The notes under the pieces: model-generated
Seen by the model: the letters and a program-made list of their open reading frames with translations, nothing else
Database searches by the model: none
Told to the model about the DNA's origin: nothing
Shown: in pieces, positions 32,294 through 38,903 of the stretch
Layout of the letters: each line of letters starts with the position of its first letter
How positions within the stretch are numbered: position 1 is the first letter of the stretch
Source: Fusobacterium sp. CAG:439
GTDB taxonomy: Bacteria > Cyanobacteriota > Vampirovibrionia > Gastranaerophilales > Gastranaerophilaceae
DNA: 38,903 nucleotides
Direction: 5' to 3'
Assembly: GCA_000438175.1 (NCBI GenBank)
Contig: FR900471.1
Location: 78,442 to 117,344 of the forward strand
Translations under genes and position numbers: made by a program

Positions 32294-33055
32294 TTATTTG
32301 ATTTCCTGCAAAATATCTGTTGAATTAAATTTTTTAGATGAATGAATATTAATATATTCTTTTAACAGCTCAAAACACACGGAACATACCTTTTCATTAG
32401 CTTTTTCATCATATTCGGATTTGTAATCAAAATCATACTGCAAACAGGCATTCAAAAAATCCCTCAGCTTATGGTGCATAACTGTACGTAATTTATAATT
32501 ATTATTACATTCATTACATATTATCCCGCCCATTTGAGAAGAAAAAAGCATATTTTCATCCCTGACAGGCTCACCGCAGCATAAACAGCAGTCTAATTCG
32601 ATACCAAGCCCTGAAATCTGCATCATTTTCAACTGAAACTTAATAACGGCAATCATAATTTCAACTGCATCAGATGCATTAGAAATCTTTTCAAGAGCCT
32701 TATAAAGCAAATCATAAACTTCGTTAGAACACGGGTCGTCCTCTACACCAAAATTACTTACGACCTCAGATATATACATTGAATAAAATATTTTATCCAT
32801 GTTTCTGCGAGTCTTTTGAAAAGTATTCAAAGCCTCAGCCTGACAAATTCGATCAAGGCTTTTACCTTTGTAAAGCATAAGTTTGTTGGCAACAAGCAGG
32901 TCCATTCTTGCACCGAGTTTACTCTTTGGCTTTTTTACTCCCTTCGCAACCCCTCTTATAAGCCCTTTATCTCTTGAGTACATAACAATAATCTTGTCAG
33001 CTTCACTCAGATTGTACGCTTTAAGATTAATCGCGTCCGTCACGAAATTATTCAT
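32294..33055 (-). CDS. recO: DNA repair protein RecO
   Basis: RecO anneals DNA and, with RecR, loads RecA. The 253-residue protein has an N-terminal OB-fold (DAINLKAYNLSEADKIIVMY), then a helical domain, and a zinc site with CCLCCGEP and ICNEC. No strong Shine-Dalgarno is seen upstream of the ATG. It is followed by a small membrane protein gene and preceded by pilT on the same strand (23 bases), so these may form one unit. The partner recR is at 1517-2113. Confidence 0.93.
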   Translation of the reverse strand: MNNFVTDAINLKAYNLSEADKIIVMYSRDKGLIRGVAKGVKKPKSKLGARMDLLVANKLMLYKGKSLDRICQAEALNTFQKTRRNMDKIFYSMYISEVVSNFGVEDDPCSNEVYDLLYKALEKISNASDAVEIMIAVIKFQLKMMQISGLGIELDCCLCCGEPVRDENMLFSSQMGGIICNECNNNYKLRTVMHHKLRDFLNACLQYDFDYKSEYDEKANEKVCSVCFELLKEYINIHSSKKFNSTDILQEIK

Positions 33056-33077
33056 ACAACTATCTCTAATTTAAATT

Positions 33078-34193
33078 TTATTTGCCAGAGGAGCCGAATG
33101 TACCGTGGAATACTCCTCTAAACATCTGCTGTAACTCATTCTTATTATCAGAATAAGTCATTGCGACATCTTCAGTAATTAAATCCTGTTCAAATAATCT
33201 GTACAATGAAGTATTCATCGTAATCATATTGTTGAAAGAACCTTTCTTAACAAGTTCATAAATTTCTTCCAACTTATCTTTTTCAATAAAGTCTTTTACA
33301 GTAGGAGTTACAACAAGCACTTCACAAGCTGGACGTCGTCCTGCTCCGTTTGAAATAGGAACAAGTTTTTGAGAAACGGTACCCCTCAAAATAGAAGCAA
33401 GCTGTCCTCTTACAAATTCTCTATCCGAAGGCTCGTACATATTTACAATTCTGTTAACTGTCTGAATAGCGTCATTAGTGTGAATTGTAGCAAATACAAG
33501 GTGACCTGTTTCTGCGGCTTTTAAAGCGGCTGTTACGGTTTCTTTATCTCTGATTTCACCAATGAATATAACATCAGGATCCTGCCTTAAAGCATATTTT
33601 ATCCCATCAGGGAAAGAAGGCGTATCAATCAACACCTGACGCTGCGAAACAAGAGATTTTTTATTTGTAAAAATAAATTCTACAGGGTCTTCAATTGTAA
33701 TAATATGCTTCGGGTAATTTATATTTACATAATCAATCAATGAAGCAATTGTCGTTGATTTACCAGAACCGGTAGGACCCGTAATTAATACAAGACCGTT
33801 ATTCAGTGTTGCAAACTGTTCGATTGATTCTGGAAGCATCAATTCGGAAACTCTTTTAATATTATAAGGAATAGTTCTTATAACAAGAGCGCTCTTTCCA
33901 AGTTGTCTGCTCAGGTTTACCCTGAAACGTGATACACCATGAATTTCATACGCAAAATCCAAATCAAATACCGCATTAACCTTTCCTTTGAAGTGCGTAG
34001 GAAGCAAAATATCATAAGCAATAGATATATCGTCCTCGGATAAAGCGGGCATGTCAACTTTGGTTATTTTACCGTCAATTCTGATAGCAGGGTGTTCGTC
34101 TACCTGCAAATGAACATCGGAAGCACCTACTGCAACCGCTTTTTTCAAAAAAGAGATTATATTAAATTTAGAATTTGAGTAATTTTCAGCCAT
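33078..34193 (-). CDS. pilT: Type IV pilus retraction ATPase PilT
   Basis: PilT is a hexameric ATPase at the inner membrane that depolymerises type IV pili, giving twitching movement and DNA uptake. The 371-residue protein has an N-terminal PAS-like domain (ASDVHLQVDEHPAIRIDGK), Walker A GPTGSGKSTT, Asp-box region TIEDPVEF, Walker B VIFIGEIRDKETV and His-box HLVFATIHTNDAI. The ATG at 34193 has AAAGGA five bases upstream; the ATG at 34199 overlaps that site. The promoter is clear. It links the prepilin family in this window to a pilus machine. Confidence 0.94.
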   Translation of the reverse strand: MAENYSNSKFNIISFLKKAVAVGASDVHLQVDEHPAIRIDGKITKVDMPALSEDDISIAYDILLPTHFKGKVNAVFDLDFAYEIHGVSRFRVNLSRQLGKSALVIRTIPYNIKRVSELMLPESIEQFATLNNGLVLITGPTGSGKSTTIASLIDYVNINYPKHIITIEDPVEFIFTNKKSLVSQRQVLIDTPSFPDGIKYALRQDPDVIFIGEIRDKETVTAALKAAETGHLVFATIHTNDAIQTVNRIVNMYEPSDREFVRGQLASILRGTVSQKLVPISNGAGRRPACEVLVVTPTVKDFIEKDKLEEIYELVKKGSFNNMITMNTSLYRLFEQDLITEDVAMTYSDNKNELQQMFRGVFHGTFGSSGK

Positions 34194-34215
34194 AGTCATC
34201 CTTTCAATTAAAAAA

Positions 34216-34244
34216 ATTATAGCATTTTTTTAGACATCTGACAA
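34216..34244 (-). promoter_or_regulatory. Promoter of pilT
   Basis: TTGTCA, 17 bases, TATAAT on the minus strand, 22 bases before the ATG at 34193. Confidence 0.75.
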
Positions 34245-34312
34245 TAATATATTTAATGTAACAAAAATTTAACATTAAATAAGGAAAAGTAAATTTTTAA
34301 AAACAAAATTAC

Positions 34313-34498
34313 TTTATATAAGAGTAAGGGAAATCTAAAATTTCAAAAGGGAAAAATCAATAATCGGATATTAAACAAAGGTTAATCAAGTTCTTCAAAA
34401 GTTTTGAACAAAGATTAAAGAAAAAAGTTTTTTATACTCTCTCTCTTAATATCCTCGTGTTTATTTAATGTTGCCTTCTTAACGGCAACTTTTTTTTT
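34313..34498 (+). ncRNA. Possible structured noncoding RNA upstream of terminator
   Basis: Between pilT and trxB there is no ORF, but a terminator on the plus strand ends the region, so something is transcribed. Inside lies a palindrome-based hairpin (TTCAAAA, G, TTTTGAA) enclosed by GTTC/GAAC and TTAATC/GATTAA. AGAGTA near the start pairs with TACTCT near 34430. A weak TATATA sits near 34315. The length of about 180 bases is compatible with 6S RNA, but I did not find its signature and would not name it. Confidence 0.3.
34470..34498 (+). terminator. Rho-independent terminator in intergenic region
   Basis: GTTGCC and GGCAAC pair around an eight-base loop, followed by nine T's. The T run is on the plus strand, so it ends a plus transcript, not trxB or pilT. 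Confidence 0.75.
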
Positions 34499-34537
34499 GC
34501 AGGCAAAGCCGCTTGCACGGTCCAATAAGACTTTACA

Positions 34538-35470
34538 CTATACAGCTACTTCCTTATGTGTTTCTATGTATTTAACAGCATAAACCGCGCCTACTGCACC
34601 GTCAGAAGCTGCTGTTATCACCTGTCTTAACGGAGTTGTTCTCACATCACCGACCGCAAAAACTCCTTCAACGGATGTTGCCATGGTTTCGTCTGTTACA
34701 ACAAAACCTCTTGCATCCTGCTGAAGCTGCCCGTTAATATTTTCAACATTAGGCGTCATCCCTATATATGGGAAAACACCGTTTACCGATAAATCAGAAA
34801 CTTCTTTTGTTTTTACGTTTTCCAAAACTGCTGTCGTTACAAGATTATCACCTTTAATTTCTTTTACAACCGAATTCCAGATAAACTCAATTTTTTCATT
34901 TTTGAACGCGCGTTCCTGAACAATCTTATCCGCACGAAGTTCATCACGTCTGTGAATTATGTATACTTTATCAGCGAACTTTGTCAAATACATTGCTTCT
35001 TCAACAGCAGCATTACCGCCGCCAATAACAGCAACAACTTTATTTCTGTAGAAAGCACCATCACAAACCGCACAATAGCTTACTCCTCGTCCTAAGAATT
35101 CATTTTCGCCGGGAACACCGAGTTTCATAGGCTGTGCACCGGTTGCAATGATAATAGTTTTTGCCTTAAATTCATATTCATTTGTTATAATAGTTTTTGA
35201 TTTTAAATCAATACTTTTTACTTCCTGCATAGGAAATTTATGAACCCCGAATTTATCGGCATGCTCTTCGAATTTTTCCATTAAATCGTATCCGCCGACA
35301 ATTTGAAATCCCGGATAATTCTCCAGTTCCAGATAATTTGAAGGCTGACCTCCAAGCATATTTATATCTACAATAGCTGTAGAAACTGCACCTCTTGAGG
35401 CGTATATCGCGGCTGATAAGCCTGCAGGACCGCCGCCTAAAATTATAGTATCAAAATTTAATTGCTCCAT
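34538..35470 (-). CDS. trxB: Thioredoxin reductase TrxB
   Basis: This FAD- and NADPH-dependent enzyme of 310 residues reduces thioredoxin. FAD site IILGGGPAGLSAAIYASRG at the N-terminus, redox pair SYCAVCDGAFYR near residue 130, NADPH site VIGGGNAAVEEAMYLTKFA, and final FAD-contact GVFAVGDVRTTPLRQVITA. All catalytic residues are present. It starts nine bases after a small secreted protein gene, with GAGGA upstream. The likely transcript order is pgi, secreted protein, trxB. Confidence 0.97.
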   Translation of the reverse strand: MEQLNFDTIILGGGPAGLSAAIYASRGAVSTAIVDINMLGGQPSNYLELENYPGFQIVGGYDLMEKFEEHADKFGVHKFPMQEVKSIDLKSKTIITNEYEFKAKTIIIATGAQPMKLGVPGENEFLGRGVSYCAVCDGAFYRNKVVAVIGGGNAAVEEAMYLTKFADKVYIIHRRDELRADKIVQERAFKNEKIEFIWNSVVKEIKGDNLVTTAVLENVKTKEVSDLSVNGVFPYIGMTPNVENINGQLQQDARGFVVTDETMATSVEGVFAVGDVRTTPLRQVITAASDGAVGAVYAVKYIETHKEVAV

Positions 35471-35479
35471 TTTCTATCC

Positions 35480-35977
35480 TCATTTCCCTGTAATACTTGA
35501 ACCTGAAATTTTTTCTCCTTTTAAGATATATATAGCAGTATCTTTTTTAATCAAAGATTTGTCATGAATTGAAAACGTTTCCAGTGTCAGATAGTTTACG
35601 CCTGTGAAAGTATTTCCGTTAAGCTTTAAATCAACAGTATCAGTTAATTTTTTATTTCCGTCATACTCTCCTGACTTGGAAAATCTTATAATATTCCCGT
35701 CAACATAATCCAGTTTAACAGAAGCGCTTGCACCTGTAAACGGGTTGTTTAAATTTATGACGTCACCTGTTCTTGATAAGTTCCAAAAATCTACGGTAAC
35801 AGGTTTAAAATAAACACTTCCCGATTGCTTATCAATTTTTGCAACTACCCTCCAGCTGCCGAAAAAAGAATTTGGGACAGCACCAACCATGGAAACACCT
35901 GCTTTTAATGTTTCTGCCGATGCAGTTAAACCTACAAAAAATAAAAATAAAAATAATAACTTTTTAAAGAATTTCAT
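35480..35977 (-). CDS. Unknown secreted protein
   Basis: I do not recognise this 165-residue protein. The ATG at 35977 starts a signal peptide (MKFFKKLLFLFLFFVGLTAS, then AETLKA). The rest is beta-rich and polar, without Cys, including VAKIDKQSGSVYFKPVTVD and DYVDGNIIRFSKSGEYDG. Five codons before it in the same frame lies another ATG, but that would add MYPYY ahead of the signal. It lies between pgi (17 bases) and trxB (nine bases), so is probably cotranscribed, perhaps by chance. Periplasmic or outer-membrane location is inferred. Confidence 0.7.
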   Translation of the reverse strand: MKFFKKLLFLFLFFVGLTASAETLKAGVSMVGAVPNSFFGSWRVVAKIDKQSGSVYFKPVTVDFWNLSRTGDVINLNNPFTGASASVKLDYVDGNIIRFSKSGEYDGNKKLTDTVDLKLNGNTFTGVNYLTLETFSIHDKSLIKKDTAIYILKGEKISGSSITGK

Positions 35978-35994
35978 ATAATACGGATACATTC

Positions 35995-37383
35995 CTATAT
36001 TGCGGACAATTTTTCTTTAAGAGCCTGAGCTGATTCTTCATATCCTACTCTGCCCATTAACGCATAAGTATAATTTTTTGCCTGCTCTACACCGGGTTGA
36101 TTAAATGTATTAATATTATACAATTCACCTGCAATTGCAGTTTGGACTTCAAGCATATATAGAAGTTGTGCAACATTATAACCGTCAACCTTATCAAGAG
36201 TAATTGTAACGGTTGGTCTTCCATAATCAGATAGAGCAACTCTTGTAGAATCAGCTTCTGCATTAATAAGCTGATTTATGGTTTTTCCCCCGAGATAGCC
36301 GATACCCGTATATTCAAAAATATTAGGGATTTCAAGAGTATTATCAAATTCCGCAACCCTTATAAAGTTTATAACTTTATCATTCGGTCCTTCATTGTAA
36401 AGTTGTATTTGCGAATGCTGGTCAGTAGCACCGAGAGCCTTAATCGGAGTAGGTCCGATATGAACATCATTTCCATCTTTGTCCTTATTTTTTCCTAAAG
36501 ATTCAGCCCACAATTGTACATACCAGTCAGAAACGTATTTTAACCTGCTTGAATAAGGCATCATTACAGATAAATTTTTACCTTTTTTGGTATCCATCAA
36601 ATAATGAATTAATGCATTTTGCGCTGCAATATTTTCTTTTATATCGGTATTTTTTAATGCAAGATCCATGTCCTTAATACCGTTCATAATTTCATCAATA
36701 TCAATACCTACGAGGGCAAAAGGCAATAAACCGACAGCCGAAAAAACCGAAAATCTTCCGCCTACATCATCAGGCACAACAAATGTTTTATACCCTTCCT
36801 GTTCGGAAATCTGTCTTAAAATACCTGTTTTTTTGTCTGTTGTAGATACAATATTATATCTGTATTCGTCGCCTAATTCCTGTTCAAGAATATTTTTTAC
36901 AATCATAAACTGTGACATTGTTTCGGCAGTTGAACCTGATTTTGTAATCACATTTACAAGAGTTTTCTTTAAATCAAGAACTTTTAAAAGCCCTGCAATT
37001 GTATCAGGGTCAATATTGTCAAGAAAGAAAATTCTGGGCAAATCATTTCTCTGTTCAGGTGTTAAAAGATTCCAGTAAGGCTTTAATAAAGCTTCGGTAA
37101 CGGCAAGACCGCCGAGAGCAGAACCTCCTATTCCTAAGACAAGAATATTATCAAAACGCCCCTGTACCATTGCGGCATATTCTTTAACATACCATACAGT
37201 TTCTTCACTGTATCCGAGGTTCATCCATTGAAGCCATTGTCCGGGTTTATCTTTCCTTTTATTTAAGTCGGCAATAATATGAGCTATAGTATCCTTATAT
37301 TTGTCAAATTCTTCCTGAAGATTTAAGCCGTTTTCCTGACCTATAATCATTTCATCAGAATATCTATAGTCCAATTTAATCAT
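35995..37383 (-). CDS. pgi: Glucose-6-phosphate isomerase
   Basis: Pgi interconverts glucose-6-phosphate and fructose-6-phosphate; the latter feeds GlmS. The SIS-type fold shows GIGGSALGGLAVTEA, VITKSGSTAETMSQF, VGGRFSVFSAVGLLPFA and QLYNEGPNDK. At 462 residues it is of the shorter bacterial type. The start is the ATG at 37383, with GAGGG seven bases upstream; the longer ORF to 37437 begins in the leader. The upstream promoter is TTGTAT-N16-TATAAT. It heads the likely operon with the secreted protein and trxB. Confidence 0.95.
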   Translation of the reverse strand: MIKLDYRYSDEMIIGQENGLNLQEEFDKYKDTIAHIIADLNKRKDKPGQWLQWMNLGYSEETVWYVKEYAAMVQGRFDNILVLGIGGSALGGLAVTEALLKPYWNLLTPEQRNDLPRIFFLDNIDPDTIAGLLKVLDLKKTLVNVITKSGSTAETMSQFMIVKNILEQELGDEYRYNIVSTTDKKTGILRQISEQEGYKTFVVPDDVGGRFSVFSAVGLLPFALVGIDIDEIMNGIKDMDLALKNTDIKENIAAQNALIHYLMDTKKGKNLSVMMPYSSRLKYVSDWYVQLWAESLGKNKDKDGNDVHIGPTPIKALGATDQHSQIQLYNEGPNDKVINFIRVAEFDNTLEIPNIFEYTGIGYLGGKTINQLINAEADSTRVALSDYGRPTVTITLDKVDGYNVAQLLYMLEVQTAIAGELYNINTFNQPGVEQAKNYTYALMGRVGYEESAQALKEKLSAI

Positions 37384-37417
37384 ATTATTTAACCCTCTAA
37401 AATAACCTTTCTCTCTT

Positions 37418-37467
37418 AATAAGTACACTTTATACACTTATTATATGTACTAAAGTTTTTTATACAA
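37418..37467 (-). promoter_or_regulatory. Promoter and inverted repeat upstream of pgi
   Basis: TTGTAT (37462-37467), 16 bases, TATAAT (37440-37445) on the minus strand. AATAAGT and ACTTATT (37418-37442) form an inverted repeat with an 11-base spacer over the -10 and predicted transcription start. This could be an operator. Confidence 0.5.
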
Positions 37468-37516
37468 TAATACAAAGGATATTTTAATAATTATTTACGT
37501 GAAAAGCAGATGACTA

Positions 37517-38903
37517 CTAAACTTCAACTTTAGATTTAGCCTGTCTTTGAACTTTAACTTTTTCTTCAAGACGTTTTTGGCTGTACCCATAACCGGCATA
37601 AATTGCGACACCCATTAAAAGCCATAACGGGAAATACAATGAAGAAGTAGTTAAAAATTTCATTGAATAAACCATTAAACCTCCGCATGTAACTATACCT
37701 AAAACAGGAAATAGCGGAGAAAACGGGACTTTGAAAGGACGATGTCTGTCAGGATCTGTTTTTCTTAAAATTAAAACAGCTATACAGATTATTATAAATG
37801 ATGTGAATGTTCCAAAGTTGCAAAGTTCTGCAGAGATATTTAAATCCATAAACAATGTGCAGATTATAACAACAATACCTGAAATCCATGTTAAAACATG
37901 CGGAGTTCTGTATTTTTTATGAATAAGCCTTAATGACTTGGGCAAAAATCTGTCCCTGCTCATTGCATATAAAATTCTTGTTGTACCTAATTGATAAATA
38001 AGAATTACAGAAGTCAAAGCACATAAAGCTCCGATTGAAATAAGACCTGCAAACCAATCTTTACCAATCACACGCATAGCATGTGCAATAGGCGCCTGAG
38101 TATCAATATGCCCCAAAGGAACATTCCCTGTTAAAACAAGAGCAACGGCAACGTACATAATTGTACAGATAATTAATGTTCCGAGAATTGCAATAGGTAA
38201 ATCTCTTTGAGGATTTTCGGTTTCTTCGGCAGTTGTTGAAATAGCATCAAATCCGATGTATGCAAAAAAGATTAAAAATGCACCCATAAAAACGCCTTCA
38301 AAACCGTTCGGAGCAAAAGGCGTCCAGTTTTCGGGCTTTACATAAAATGCGCCGACAACTATGAATGACAATATCATAAACATATTAACGCCGACCATAA
38401 TACTTGCAAATCTGGTAGATTCTTTTACGCCTTTAATAAGCAAAATCGTAAGCAGTAAAACAATTACCATTGCGGGTAAATTCACGGCAACAGGAATTTT
38501 ATCAAACAAATACGGCATCTGCGTATGCGGATCAAGTCCGTATTTATCACAGAATGCAAACATATAGCGGTAATCTGTTCTGAGCCATAACGGGAAATTT
38601 ATAACAAAGTCAGGTAATATATGCTTAAATCCTTTCAGAAATTGGACAAAATACCCTGTCCAAGCACAAGCAACAGTAATATTTCCAATTGCGTATTCAA
38701 GCATTAAAATCCAGCCTACCATCCAGGCCATAAATTCACCCATAGTTGCATATGTGTAAGTATATGCACTTCCTGCAACAGGGATCATCGCAGCAATTTC
38801 CGAATAACACAATGCTGAAAATACACATGCAATGGCCGCTAAAACCATTGATATTATAATTGCAGGTCCTGCACCCGCACTTTCAGGTCCGCCCTGAATT
38901 GCT
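37517..38903 (-). CDS. APC family amino acid permease, cut by right edge
   Basis: The frame is open to the window end, so the start lies outside. The visible 461 residues give about 11-12 membrane segments. AGPAIIISMVLAAIACVFSA followed by LCYSEIAAMIPVAGSAYTYT is the conserved APC segment of the cationic amino acid transporter (CAT/YfnA) subgroup. FFAYIGFDAISTTAEETENP is the second family signature. These are proton-coupled amino acid importers or exchangers. The basic C-terminal tail (KRLEEKVKVQRQAKSKVEV) is cytoplasmic. The ATG at 38848 is internal. Confidence 0.9.
   Translation of the reverse strand, partial: AIQGGPESAGAGPAIIISMVLAAIACVFSALCYSEIAAMIPVAGSAYTYTYATMGEFMAWMVGWILMLEYAIGNITVACAWTGYFVQFLKGFKHILPDFVINFPLWLRTDYRYMFAFCDKYGLDPHTQMPYLFDKIPVAVNLPAMVIVLLLTILLIKGVKESTRFASIMVGVNMFMILSFIVVGAFYVKPENWTPFAPNGFEGVFMGAFLIFFAYIGFDAISTTAEETENPQRDLPIAILGTLIICTIMYVAVALVLTGNVPLGHIDTQAPIAHAMRVIGKDWFAGLISIGALCALTSVILIYQLGTTRILYAMSRDRFLPKSLRLIHKKYRTPHVLTWISGIVVIICTLFMDLNISAELCNFGTFTSFIIICIAVLILRKTDPDRHRPFKVPFSPLFPVLGIVTCGGLMVYSMKFLTTSSLYFPLWLLMGVAIYAGYGYSQKRLEEKVKVQRQAKSKVEV

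Noticed and set aside
34313..34498. Naming the region 6S RNA, tmRNA or SRP RNA
   Set aside because: No conserved signature of these RNAs was recognised; only structure and a terminator are visible.
36668..37078. 136-codon ORF antisense to pgi
   Set aside because: It is a shadow of a strongly supported gene, with no promoter or ribosome site of its own. The same holds for 4770-5216 and other antisense frames.
1..38903. tRNA, rRNA, CRISPR or prophage elements
   Set aside because: None was seen on reading both strands.

Overview
The window looks like a chromosomal segment of a low-GC, Gram-negative, probably anaerobic bacterium. It has outer-membrane lipid transport genes (mlaE/mlaF), a type IV pilus retraction ATPase (pilT), the [FeFe]-hydrogenase maturase gene hydG, and six prepilin-like genes with the N-terminal signature FTLAEVLITLGIIG. 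Many such prepilins, a fermentative hydrogenase and leaderless starts behind TATAAT boxes fit a non-photosynthetic cyanobacterial relative (Melainabacteria/Gastranaerophilales). That placement is inferred from gene content and not proven.

Layout. 1-2.1 kb: an edge-truncated unknown gene, a matrixin-type metalloprotease, ybaB-recR. 2.1-3.9 kb: two prepilin genes and a divergent HTH regulator. 4-13.7 kb: housekeeping genes (oligopeptide ABC ATPase, smpB, formyltransferase, hydG, mnmA, glmU, MFS exporter, typA). 13.7-21.2 kb: three more prepilin genes between mlaE-mlaF-aminotransferase, a pair of unknown genes, mazG and a small unknown gene. 21.3-26.8 kb: yibE/F-like gene, metK, an unlisted 52-codon ORF, a sixth prepilin gene, glmS. 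26.9-38.9 kb: M48 peptidase, secreted protein, PLC-like enzyme, clpB, membrane protein, recO, pilT, a possible ncRNA, trxB, secreted protein, pgi, and an amino-acid permease cut by the right edge.

The main discovery is in the prepilin genes. Five of the six carry a homopolymer of exactly ten C or G (2843-2852, 14428-14437, 18112-18121, 21129-21138, 24162-24171) between a well-formed start (promoter in each case, Shine-Dalgarno, ATG) and the prepilin peptidase site. In all five, a ten-base tract puts the ATG out of frame with the pilin, and translation stops within a few codons of the tract. A tract of eight or eleven would join them into one long-leader prepilin. This is the arrangement expected for slipped-strand phase variation, or for programmed slippage, of a multi-gene surface pilin repertoire. 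That all five have the same length and register must be reconciled with sequencing error or conserved slippage. Four paralogues share the C-terminal block ILNDNWEMTY around variable cores, and two share a 91-bp leader block with only two differences.

A second pattern is widespread leaderless translation: eight start codons lie exactly six bases after a TATAAT or TAAAAT box with no Shine-Dalgarno. The remaining genes use GGAG-type sites. Rho-independent terminators close most units. I saw no tRNA, rRNA, CRISPR array or transposase.
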